From: an uncultured Eubacteriales bacterium
GTDB taxonomy: Bacteria > Bacillota > Clostridia > Oscillospirales > Oscillospiraceae
Assembly: GCA_900549485.1 (NCBI GenBank)
Contig: UROG01000050.1
Coordinates: forward strand, 1-14,515
DNA length: 14,515 nucleotides
Direction of reading: 5' to 3'
Made by a program: the position numbers and the translations under genes. Positions within the stretch are counted from its first letter, which is position 1. Each line of letters begins with the position of its first letter. The notes under the pieces are model-generated. The model was not told the DNA's origin, made no database searches, and saw only the letters and a program-made list of their open reading frames with translations. This document shows positions 1 to 6,540 of the stretch, piece after piece.

Positions 1-41
1 GTATAGGTGGAACCTACATCGCAGCCGCCGAAATACTTCAT
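1..41 (-). CDS. 2-hydroxyacyl-CoA dehydratase activator (HgdC/BcrAD/BadFG ATPase family), 5' end only
   Basis: Only the first 13 codons lie in the window; they read MKYFGGCDVGSTY on the minus strand. The segment GCDVGST is the phosphate-1 loop of the ASKHA-fold activator ATPases (component A of 2-hydroxyglutaryl-CoA dehydratase and its relatives), which sits at the extreme N-terminus in this family. The start is an ATG at 41-39 with a strong ribosome binding site GGAGGG at 54-49, 7 bases upstream. Family members are homodimers with one shared [4Fe-4S] cluster that use ATP hydrolysis to push a single electron into the dehydratase. Position at the distal end of the dehydratase operon fits this role exactly. 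A related BadF/BadG protein with another function is possible, because the diagnostic Cys residues lie outside the window. Confidence 0.83.
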   Translation of the reverse strand, partial: MKYFGGCDVGSTY

Positions 42-54
42 TTGTATACCCTCC

Positions 55-116
55 ATACGGAATTTCCGTATTCTTTCTTATATGTTATTCGGAACATACC
101 GCAAAACGGTATGTTC
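55..116 (-). promoter_or_regulatory. Two perfect dyads in the leader of the activator gene
   Basis: Between the small membrane protein and the activator lie two perfect inverted repeats. One has 8-base arms (ATACGGAA, 55-62, and TTCCGTAT, 64-71) around a single base and abuts the activator ribosome binding site. The other has 10-base arms (GAACATACCG, 92-101, and CGGTATGTTC, 107-116) with a 5-base loop. They could be operators or RNA hairpins affecting activator expression. A weak promoter-like pair on the minus strand (TTGCGG, 16 bases, TATAAG) overlaps them, so separate transcription of the activator is possible. The symmetry is directly visible; the function is inference. Confidence 0.45.
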
Positions 117-159
117 TATTTTGATCATGTGTTGCGCAAAAAAAGTAAAAATTTCAATT

Positions 160-190
160 GTTTTCCCACAGCGCCAAGCTGTGGGAAAAC
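160..190 (-). other. Perfect intercistronic hairpin (attenuator, terminator or mRNA-processing element)
   Basis: A perfect 13-base inverted repeat (160-172 and 178-190) with a 5-base loop lies 10 bases beyond the stop of the small membrane protein, in the direction of the operon. On the minus strand the stem is followed by AATTGAAATTTTTAC and then a run of seven T, so the T-rich tract begins about 8 bases after the stem instead of directly at its foot. That makes it a poor canonical terminator but a plausible partial terminator or a 3'-end stabilising stem that sets the activator apart from the upstream genes. Confidence 0.55.
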
Positions 191-199
191 ATAAGTTTA

Positions 200-430
200 T
201 CAGTACTTGGGGAATTTATCCATGTCGTAGGGAGCTTTAAGGGCGTCCTTGCGCTCCATATTGTCGTAGTGCTTCTTGAGGAACGGCTCAACTACGTTGA
301 ACAGAAGTTTGCCGTCGAGGTCAAAGAAGAAAACAACAAAGAGAGCAATATTTGTGACGGCGAAAATACCCAAAAGCTTCAAAAAGAACTTTTTGACTTT
401 GCAGCCGCACTTGCATTTACATTTTTTCAT
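200..430 (-). CDS. Small Cys-rich single-pass membrane protein of the dehydratase operon, function unknown
   Basis: This 76-residue protein is not one I can assign to a family. It begins with MKKCKCKCGCKVKK, giving cysteines at 4, 6, 8 and 10 within a lysine-rich segment. A hydrophobic stretch at about 15-36 follows, likely one membrane helix, and then a polar tail of about 40 residues ending in DKFPKY. The positive-inside rule puts the Cys-rich head in the cytoplasm. The start has a strong ribosome binding site (AGGAGG, 444-439, 8 bases from the ATG), and the gene begins 17 bases after the stop of the dehydratase alpha-like gene, so it is surely translated and co-transcribed. The head could bind metal or an iron-sulfur cluster, or anchor the oxygen-sensitive complex at the membrane; this is inference from position and composition. 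Confidence 0.82.
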   Translation of the reverse strand: MKKCKCKCGCKVKKFFLKLLGIFAVTNIALFVVFFFDLDGKLLFNVVEPFLKKHYDNMERKDALKAPYDMDKFPKY

Positions 431-446
431 TAATTCTTCCTCCTAA

Positions 447-2075
447 TTACCATGTCATGGAGTCATCAAAGTCAAGCAGCGACGGATCCAGAGGCTCCTC
501 ATGCATAACGGTGGTCATGTAGTCGTTTATCATGCGGCGTATCTCCATACGGGAGACGGTGCGGCTGTCGGGCAGAGCGTGGGGAATCCAGAAAGCGTTG
601 ACGTTTCTCTTGCGAAATTCGTCCTCGAACAGACCGTGAACACCCTGCATACCCTTGCACTGAAGCTGATCGTACATAGCAACCATGTCGCAGTTGAACT
701 TTTCCATATTTTCCCACAGCTCGAAGATGTGGTGCATACCGCCGACCGCCATGCGGCGCATAGGCGCCCACATATGATAGGTGGCCATATCTTCAAGGGC
801 GTTTTCATAACTGTCGGTACGGATCGTCATATCGAACATGAGAGAGTCCATATTGATGATGACATTGAGACCCCAGCAGTTGTATGCCCATGTGCACCAG
901 TTGGAGAAGTACAGCGGCGCGCAGGACCACGCGATAACTCTATGGCGGGTCTGGGGGAAAGAATTGATCTTCTTGGAGACGCACCTCTCAAGGATCTTGC
1001 GCACCTTCTTATCGCAGAAGTGCCAGATCTCGTTGTCGCCGTACTGAGACTGATAAATACGGTACAGAGCCTGTGCAACGCCGTTGATGGGGTAGTAATT
1101 GGTGTGTGCCGCAACGTCCCATTTCTCCCACTCAAACTCCTGAAGCTCGTTCTGACGCTCAAGATACTTTTTGAGGGAATCCCAGCTGAACGGAACGCCT
1201 GTCTGCTCTTCAACGAACTTCCAGCACTCTTCAATCTCCTTCATGCAGTGCTTTTTGACCAGCGGATCGTCGAACTGCATCGGCTGAGGCATGGCAAAGA
1301 GGGGCTTGTCAAGGAACCAGTCCTGAAGGATGGAGGTGGCGACGGATGCATCGCATGCCTCGTTTGAGGTGATGACCAGAGGAGAATAGTCGGGCATATC
1401 GTCCAGAACAAAAAGACCGGACTCCGCCTGACACATGGGGCAGGGGTCGCCGGGCAGGCCGATGGACTGCACCGCGTCTATATAATTAAGAACGGTGTGG
1501 GAATTGACGTGGCAGGTGACGAAGTAGGGGATCATTTCCAAAGGAACGCTCTCAAAGCCAGCGTCGCGCCAGGGGTAGAAGACGCCGCCCCAGACTGTTT
1601 CATTGTGTGCGATGGTGTGCTTATAAGCATCGTTTTCCTTGCCGCCGTGAAGTCTCTTGTCGGCAACGAACATGCGCTGGAACTGCTTGATGGTGGAATT
1701 GACCATGCCGCGGTAGTGCCATGCGGAAGCCTTCAGCGCATCGCCGCGGAGACCGGCCATGCCGCGGTCGAACCAGTGCAGAACGGGAAGGTAGGTCTGA
1801 CCGACCCAGCGGTATCTCCAAACGCCCTTTGCGAAATTGACAAGACCGCCGTATCTTACAACGTCGTATACCATGTGGATGTAGTTGTAAAGCCAGATCA
1901 TATAGAAGTAGTACATGGTATCCTTGACGCCGCGCCACTCTCTATGATAATACAGACCTGTCTTATCCATCTGGAGCTCACCCAGACGGCGGCCGCCTTC
2001 TTCGGCGGTGTGGGGCTTGCCGTACCAGAAATCCTTGGCAAGCTTCTTGATATCATTGATATTCTTTTTTGCCAT
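447..2075 (-). CDS. 2-hydroxyacyl-CoA dehydratase, large (alpha-like) subunit
   Basis: This 542-residue protein resembles the HgdA/HadB/FldB side of the 2-hydroxyacyl-CoA dehydratases and the related benzoyl-CoA reductase subunits (HGD-D family). The best landmark is SIGLPGDPCPMCQAESG at about 204-220. The protein has 13 cysteines, including C188, C212, C215, C241, C385, C394 and C400; family members hold one [4Fe-4S] cluster per subunit through three of them, but I cannot say which here. The enzyme removes water from an (R)-2-hydroxyacyl-CoA through a ketyl radical after one-electron activation. At 542 residues it is longer than HgdA (about 480), with a long Trp/Tyr-rich N-terminal part (41-105), so it belongs to a divergent branch. 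Translation starts 2 bases after the beta-like stop, with an AGGAGG site at 2091-2086, indicating tight coupling. The substrate is unknown. Confidence 0.85.
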   Translation of the reverse strand: MAKKNINDIKKLAKDFWYGKPHTAEEGGRRLGELQMDKTGLYYHREWRGVKDTMYYFYMIWLYNYIHMVYDVVRYGGLVNFAKGVWRYRWVGQTYLPVLHWFDRGMAGLRGDALKASAWHYRGMVNSTIKQFQRMFVADKRLHGGKENDAYKHTIAHNETVWGGVFYPWRDAGFESVPLEMIPYFVTCHVNSHTVLNYIDAVQSIGLPGDPCPMCQAESGLFVLDDMPDYSPLVITSNEACDASVATSILQDWFLDKPLFAMPQPMQFDDPLVKKHCMKEIEECWKFVEEQTGVPFSWDSLKKYLERQNELQEFEWEKWDVAAHTNYYPINGVAQALYRIYQSQYGDNEIWHFCDKKVRKILERCVSKKINSFPQTRHRVIAWSCAPLYFSNWCTWAYNCWGLNVIINMDSLMFDMTIRTDSYENALEDMATYHMWAPMRRMAVGGMHHIFELWENMEKFNCDMVAMYDQLQCKGMQGVHGLFEDEFRKRNVNAFWIPHALPDSRTVSRMEIRRMINDYMTTVMHEEPLDPSLLDFDDSMTW

Positions 2076-2077
2076 AA

Positions 2078-3289
2078 TTACTTGCCCTCCTGAATCTGCT
2101 TGATCTCAACGCTCTCCACGAAGGCCTGGAAACGTGTGCGAAGCTGGCCGGAAGCGGAGTTTATGTACTCCTTCTCGATGGAGCAAACGGGGATGCCGAA
2201 GTCGCGCTTCATGATGACCGTGTCAATGACGCGCTCATAGCTCCAATACTCACAGAACTTGTTGGAGGCGACGATGATGCCGTCAGCGTTATATTCCTTT
2301 GCAAGATCCGCAAGACGCTGCTTTCTTGCGCGCATCTCATCCTGCGGCATGAAGCGCGGGCAGTTGGAAGTCTTGAGATAATGGCGGGCGATGGCGTCCA
2401 GCGGAGACTGACCCTCTGCCACTTCGATGGGGATACGCGACTCGACGGCGCCGTAGCAGTATCTGTCGCATACGACCTCCGCGCCGCAGCTCTCTATGAG
2501 CTTGGTAAACTCGGGGTCGTCGTTCTCCGAACCGGCAAGAACGACCTTGCAGCGGAACGGCCATTTTTCGTCCGCCTGACGGGTCTTCAGCTCCTCTGCG
2601 GTTTCGCGCAGGTAGGGGAGAATGAGGTACTTGGGGCAGACGAGGGATACAAGCTGGATAACATGGAACTCATACCCGGTAATGGTAGGATTATCAAGCT
2701 TGCGGTAGTCACCGATCTCGTTTATGAGACGGCAGACCTCGTTATGCTGCTCAATAGTCTTCATGAGGGCTTCGTCACTCGTATCAATGCCGAGCTTTTC
2801 GCGGAGCTTGTCAAGCACGTGATACTGAAGCTGCTCGCGGTAGTGCTCATACCCGTTTTCGTTGTTCTTGAACGGCACGTCCGTGAACTCGCAGAAGAAG
2901 TTATCGTTCTGAATGATCTTCATGTCGTCAACAGAGGAAAGACCCTTCTGCTGAAGATGCTCCTGAAAACGGCAGGTAGCGGTGCATGTTTCGGTTGCCA
3001 TCTGAGCGTCAAGGAAATTGAAGCCGCCTTCGAGGGCGCGCTCAAAAAGGCTCCTTGCATAGTGGCAGGTGCGGGCCGAGAGGTAGTAGGTTGCAATGTC
3101 CGGGGAGGTGCATCCGGGCGCTCTCAGTCTGACCGAGAAGCAGCCGGGAAGGTCGAGAAGCACTTCTGGCATAAAGTAGCAGGTGTAGCCTATCGCAAAC
3201 TTTCCGTCTTCCTTTGCCTTTTGGACAAGTTCGTTGTTGGCTTGCTGAAGCAGATTCTCAAAATAAATCAGGTGTTTGAGATCTTTCAC
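2078..3289 (-). CDS. 2-hydroxyacyl-CoA dehydratase, beta-like subunit (HgdB family)
   Basis: This is the first gene of the dehydratase operon, 403 residues from the GTG at 3289. It has the two-domain HgdB/BcrB layout. An N-terminal half carries the PEVLLDLPGCFSVRL segment and Cys motifs (TCHYAR at 74-79, ETCTATC at 100-106). A second Rossmann-like half holds AGSENDDPEFTKLIESCGAE (about 251-270) and the KFCEYWSYE motif (344-352), whose Cys is normally a cluster ligand. HgdB is about 380 residues, so the length is usual. An upstream ATG at 3334 is in frame, but it lies only a few bases past the predicted transcription start and has no ribosome binding site. The GTG has GGAGGG at 3301-3296 with 6-base spacing and is preferred. 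The protein should pair with the 542-residue subunit; which subunit binds the hydroxyacyl-CoA is not decided. Confidence 0.88.
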   Translation of the reverse strand: MKDLKHLIYFENLLQQANNELVQKAKEDGKFAIGYTCYFMPEVLLDLPGCFSVRLRAPGCTSPDIATYYLSARTCHYARSLFERALEGGFNFLDAQMATETCTATCRFQEHLQQKGLSSVDDMKIIQNDNFFCEFTDVPFKNNENGYEHYREQLQYHVLDKLREKLGIDTSDEALMKTIEQHNEVCRLINEIGDYRKLDNPTITGYEFHVIQLVSLVCPKYLILPYLRETAEELKTRQADEKWPFRCKVVLAGSENDDPEFTKLIESCGAEVVCDRYCYGAVESRIPIEVAEGQSPLDAIARHYLKTSNCPRFMPQDEMRARKQRLADLAKEYNADGIIVASNKFCEYWSYERVIDTVIMKRDFGIPVCSIEKEYINSASGQLRTRFQAFVESVEIKQIQEGK

Positions 3290-3347
3290 AGATAACCCTC
3301 CAAATTTTCCTGTTTTTGGGCATATTCCACCCATATTTCCGTATGAT

Positions 3348-3376
3348 ATTCTATCAGAATGTCATATCGTTGTCAA
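3348..3376 (-). promoter_or_regulatory. Sigma-A promoter of the dehydratase operon
   Basis: On the minus strand a perfect -35 TTGACA (3376-3371) is separated by 17 bases from a -10 TAGAAT (3353-3348). Transcription should begin near 3340, leaving a leader of about 50 bases before the GTG at 3289. The leader's first bases contain ATACGGAAAT, a 10-mer also present in the dyad just upstream of the activator gene. Confidence 0.88.
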
Positions 3377-3470
3377 TGCGGTTTTTGCGCGGTTTCACGG
3401 AGAAAATCGGACAATTCAATTGAAAAGTTTGCGTTTCCTGCACATAAAAGGCGCATGTTAATAAAAAAGA

Positions 3471-3515
3471 CATAATTTGTTTCCGACAAAAAGAAGCGCC
3501 GGAAAACGAATTATG
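3471..3515. repeat. Imperfect inverted repeat between two divergent promoters
   Basis: Arms at 3471-3485 (CATAATTTGTTTCCG) and 3500-3515 (CGGAAAACGAATTATG) pair apart from one extra base and one mismatch, with 14 bases between. The right arm's edge (GCCGGAAAA, 3498-3506) can instead pair with TTTTTCGGC (3529-3537). The element lies upstream of both -35 boxes (3376 and 3561), so neither promoter transcribes it. That suggests a DNA-level site, such as a regulator-binding dyad or a remnant of a small palindromic element. The rest of the 324-base gap between the two gene starts holds the two promoters and nothing else recognisable. Confidence 0.5.
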
Positions 3516-3560
3516 ATAAACGGAAGCCTTTTTCGGCGGTATGCGGGACGCGGCATTTTT

Positions 3561-3589
3561 TTGACTTGCCTGTTTATTTATGATAAAAT
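3561..3589 (+). promoter_or_regulatory. Sigma-A promoter of the polymerase operon
   Basis: TTGACT (3561-3566), a 17-base spacer and TAAAAT (3584-3589) with an extended -10 TG at 3581-3582 lie just upstream of the polymerase gene. The leader is about 18 bases and carries AAGGAGG at 3601-3607, 6 bases before the ATG. I saw no GAAC-N4-GTTC LexA box of the Bacillus/Clostridia type overlapping the promoter, so SOS control is not evident from sequence. Confidence 0.82.
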
Positions 3590-3613
3590 CAGCAAAACGG
3601 AAGGAGGCGGAAA

Positions 3614-5140
3614 ATGACGGACAAAGTGTATCTCGCAATAGATCTCAAATCATTTTACGCCTCGGTCGAATGTGTGGAAAGAGGGCTTGATCCGCTCAGG
3701 ACAAATCTTGTGGTCGCCGATAGGAGCCGCACGGAAAAAACGATATGTCTTGCCGTTTCTCCCGCGCTGAAAGCCTATGGCATACCCGGCAGGGCAAGGC
3801 TGTTCGAGGTTGAAGAGCGGGTGAAGGCGGTAAACTCGCAGCGCCTCGGAAGCTGCGGGGCGCTGGGCTTTACGGGAGAATCGTGCAGCGCGGATGAGCT
3901 TGAGGAGAACCCGCTTCTGAAGCTTGGCTATATAGCGGCGGCGCCGCGTATGGCGTACTATATGCGCTACAGCGGGAGAATATATAATATTTATCTGAAA
4001 TATGTGGCCGCAGAGGATATCCATGTATACTCGATAGACGAAGTTTTTATGGATATTACGGGGTATCTCAGAACGTCCGGGCTGAGCGCACGGGAATTTG
4101 CGATGCGCGTGATTTCAGATGTGTTCAACTCTACCGGCATTACGGCGACTGCCGGGATAGGGACGAATCTCTATCTGTGCAAAATAGCGCTGGATATTGA
4201 GGCGAAACATATCGAACCGGATGAAAACGGGGTCAGGATAGCCTGTCTTGACGAGAAAACATACCGCCGGAAGCTGTGGGATCATGTGCCGCTGACGGAT
4301 TTCTGGCGCGTCGGCGCGGGGACGGCGGGAACGCTTGCCGAAAACGGTATATATACCATGGGCGATATTGCCCGCTGTTCACTCGGAAAGCCGGGGGAGC
4401 GGCATAATGAGGAGCTTTTGTACAAGCTCTTCGGCATAAACGCTCAGCTTCTTATAGACCATGCGTGGGGCTGGGAGAGCTGCACCATAAGCGATATAAA
4501 GGCTTACCGGCCGGAAAACAACAGCATATGCTCCGGACAGGTGCTTCAGGAGCCGTACAAATATGATAAAGCAAGACTTGTTATCCGTGAAATGGCGGAT
4601 ATGCTTGCCCTCGACCTGCTCGATAAGGGGCTGACCACCGACCAGCTTATACTCACGGCAGGCTATGATGCGGAAAACGTTGCGGATGAGGAGATAGCGA
4701 AGGAATATACCGGCGAGATAAAAACCGACAGGTATGGCAGGAAAGTGCCGAAGCACGCCAACGGAAGCATAAATCTGAAAATGCCGACGTCTTCCGCAAA
4801 GCTGATAACCGATGCCGCGGATGAGCTTGCGGAGCGTATATTAAACAGAAAGCTTCTTGTCCGAAGGATAAGCATCACCGCCGACCATGTGTGCGCCGAA
4901 TCCGCCGCAGAAGGCGAAGCGGCCGTGAATGAACAGCTCGATATGTTCACGGACTATGACGGCTTAAGAGAGCGCGGGAAGGCGGAAAGGGAAGCGCTTG
5001 AAAAGGAGCGCCGCCGCCAGCAGGCTGTGCTTGAGATCAAGAAGCGCTACGGCAAAAACGCCATTCTGAGGGGAATGAATTTTCAGGAAGGCGCGACGGC
5101 GATAAAGCGCAACGGCAATATAGGGGGACACAAGGCGTGA
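3614..5140 (+). CDS. Y-family translesion DNA polymerase (UmuC/UvrX-like)
   Basis: The 508-residue protein carries the Y-family catalytic signatures: the first metal-binding Asp in AIDLKSFYASVE (D10) and the SIDE motif in YSIDEVFMDI (D142, E143). Thumb-like and little-finger regions follow to about 425. QLDMF at 441-445 is a good beta-clamp binding pentapeptide. The rest is a charged helix (about 451-478) and a basic tail ending in NGNIGGHKA, an ending I recall from many Firmicutes relatives. It is longer than DinB (about 350) and fits the UvrX/YqjW group, which is usually followed by a YolD gene, as here. The enzyme copies past damaged bases with low fidelity. The short helical insert with acidic residues at 82-100 is somewhat unusual. 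The family call is firm; lesion preference and SOS control are unknown. Confidence 0.93.
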   Translation: MTDKVYLAIDLKSFYASVECVERGLDPLRTNLVVADRSRTEKTICLAVSPALKAYGIPGRARLFEVEERVKAVNSQRLGSCGALGFTGESCSADELEENPLLKLGYIAAAPRMAYYMRYSGRIYNIYLKYVAAEDIHVYSIDEVFMDITGYLRTSGLSAREFAMRVISDVFNSTGITATAGIGTNLYLCKIALDIEAKHIEPDENGVRIACLDEKTYRRKLWDHVPLTDFWRVGAGTAGTLAENGIYTMGDIARCSLGKPGERHNEELLYKLFGINAQLLIDHAWGWESCTISDIKAYRPENNSICSGQVLQEPYKYDKARLVIREMADMLALDLLDKGLTTDQLILTAGYDAENVADEEIAKEYTGEIKTDRYGRKVPKHANGSINLKMPTSSAKLITDAADELAERILNRKLLVRRISITADHVCAESAAEGEAAVNEQLDMFTDYDGLRERGKAEREALEKERRRQQAVLEIKKRYGKNAILRGMNFQEGATAIKRNGNIGGHKA

Positions 5141-5559
5141 CAGACAGATATGACGATATAATAGACCTGCCTCATCCCGTTTCGCGCACACATGCTCCTA
5201 TGCCGAGAAGAGATAGAGCGGCGCAGTTTTCGCCATTTTCGGCTCTTACGGGCTATGATGCGCTCATCAGGGAAAGTGCGCGTCAGACGCAAGAGAAAAG
5301 AATACCGGACGAGCAGCGGAAAAGCGAGATAAACAGGCGTCTTGCAGAGCTCAGGCGGAATGAAAACAATATGCCGCACGTGCGCGTCACGTTTTTTGCT
5401 GCGGATGAGAAAAAGAACGGCGGGGAATATGTCGCGTTGGACGCAAATATCCGCAGAGTCGATGAATATACAGGCAAGCTTCTTCTGTCCGGCGGCATTG
5501 AGATCGACATGGCGGACATATGGGACATTGAAAGCGAAATGTACGATGCCGGGATATAG
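5137..5559 (+). CDS. YolD-like protein, partner of the translesion polymerase
   Basis: This 140-residue protein starts with a GTG that overlaps the polymerase stop in a 4-base GTGA, with a GGGGGA ribosome binding site 8 bases upstream (5123-5128). It has the YolD signature near the N-terminus: RAAQFSPFSALTGYDALI at about 27-44, followed by a charged Arg/Glu helix (45-76) and a C-terminal beta-rich part. YolD-family genes sit next to UvrX-type polymerases in Bacillus and many Clostridia, and are thought to play a UmuD-like or regulatory part, though the mechanism is not settled. Overlapping translation here suggests the two are made in fixed proportion. Confidence in the family is high from motif and context together. 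Confidence 0.88.
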   Translation: MTDRYDDIIDLPHPVSRTHAPMPRRDRAAQFSPFSALTGYDALIRESARQTQEKRIPDEQRKSEINRRLAELRRNENNMPHVRVTFFAADEKKNGGEYVALDANIRRVDEYTGKLLLSGGIEIDMADIWDIESEMYDAGI

Positions 5560-5574
5560 TATGGAGATGAAGAT

Positions 5575-6399
5575 ATGAGCAAAGTGATCGAGATAACCGA
5601 TTTTTCCGCGCCGGAGCTGGATATTTACGCAAGACTGACGGAGAACCAGCTCGTGAACAGGGCGCATCCGGAAAACGCGATGTTTGTCGCGGAAAGTCCC
5701 GTAGTGATAGAGCGGGCGCTTGACGCGGGCTGTGTTCCCGTATCTTTCCTTATGGAGAAAAAGCACGTTGAGGGAAAAGGGAGAGTGTTGATCGACCGCT
5801 GTCCGGAGATTCCGGTATACGCCGCTGAGCTTGAGGTTTTGACAGAGCTTACCGGCTTTCATCTCACACGCGGTATGCTCTGTGCGATGAAAAGACCGAA
5901 GACGGCCGCAGTGAGAGATATATGCGCGGGCACGGCGAGGATAGCGGTTCTTGAAAACGTCATGAACCCTACGAATGTCGGGGCGATCTTCCGCTCCGCC
6001 GCGGCGCTCGGGATAGACGCGGTGCTGCTGACGCAGGAGGGAAGCGACCCGCTGTACAGGAGAGCCGTGCGCGTCAGCATGGGGACGGTTTTCCAGGTCC
6101 CGTGGACATATCTTCCGGCGGATTCCGATTGGCAGGAGCTTCTGCATGATATGGGCTTCAAGACTGCGGCTATGGCGCTCAGGGATGATTCGTACAGCAT
6201 TGCTGATGAAAGACTGAAAAAGATAGGAAAGCTTGCAATTGTCCTCGGAACGGAGGGGGACGGGCTTGCGTCGGCTACGATAGCCGATTGTGACTATACG
6301 GTGAAGATCCCGATGTCCCACGGCGTGGACTCGCTCAATGTTGCGGCGGCGTCTGCGGTAGCGTTCTACCAGCTCGGAACGCTCGGCAGAATGCCGTGA
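5575..6399 (+). CDS. SpoU/TrmH-family RNA 2'-O-methyltransferase
   Basis: The 274-residue protein has the three SPOUT motifs in order: ENVMNPTNVGAIFRSA (127-142), LGTEGDGL (224-231) and IPMSHGVDSLNVAAAS (245-260). The trefoil knot they form binds S-adenosylmethionine, and the Arg in motif 1 (R140) is the catalytic residue in the family. The N-terminal part (about 5-105) looks like the L30e-like substrate-binding domain. It would methylate a ribose 2'-OH in rRNA or tRNA; the target cannot be read from sequence. A GGAG site (5563-5566) lies 8 bases before the ATG, and the gene follows yolD by 15 bases, so it is probably co-transcribed with the polymerase pair, perhaps by chance. No clear intrinsic terminator was seen after it. 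Confidence 0.93.
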   Translation: MSKVIEITDFSAPELDIYARLTENQLVNRAHPENAMFVAESPVVIERALDAGCVPVSFLMEKKHVEGKGRVLIDRCPEIPVYAAELEVLTELTGFHLTRGMLCAMKRPKTAAVRDICAGTARIAVLENVMNPTNVGAIFRSAAALGIDAVLLTQEGSDPLYRRAVRVSMGTVFQVPWTYLPADSDWQELLHDMGFKTAAMALRDDSYSIADERLKKIGKLAIVLGTEGDGLASATIADCDYTVKIPMSHGVDSLNVAAASAVAFYQLGTLGRMP

Positions 6400-6472
6400 G
6401 CGCTGCACACGGAAGAACGGCTCTGAAAAGCGGAAAAAAGCTGAAAAAATTGTAGATTTTTTATGCGGCGTA

Positions 6473-6481
6473 TGATATAAT
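6473..6481 (+). promoter_or_regulatory. Extended -10 promoter of the CHAP-protein gene
   Basis: TGATATAAT is a perfect extended -10 box (TG, one base, TATAAT at 6476-6481). The nearest -35-like TTGTAG (6450-6455) is 20 bases away, so recognition probably depends on the extended -10. It stands about 60 bases before the gene start. Confidence 0.7.
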
Positions 6482-6540
6482 AAATTTTGTATAAGGCCGT
6501 AAAACCATGATGCGGAACTTTTCGGGAGGGAGGCGCTGTT

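Noticed and set aside
92..116. A LexA-type SOS box because the dyad ends in GAAC and GTTC
   Set aside because: The spacing between GAAC and GTTC is 17 bases rather than the 4 of the Bacillus/Clostridia box, and the downstream gene is metabolic.
501..1367. A 288-codon plus-strand frame inside the dehydratase alpha-like gene
   Set aside because: It is fully antisense to a gene with the GDPCP motif and strong start signals; its translation shows no family features.
2381..3295. A 304-codon plus-strand frame inside the dehydratase beta-like gene
   Set aside because: It is antisense to a recognised HgdB-like gene, with no ribosome binding site.
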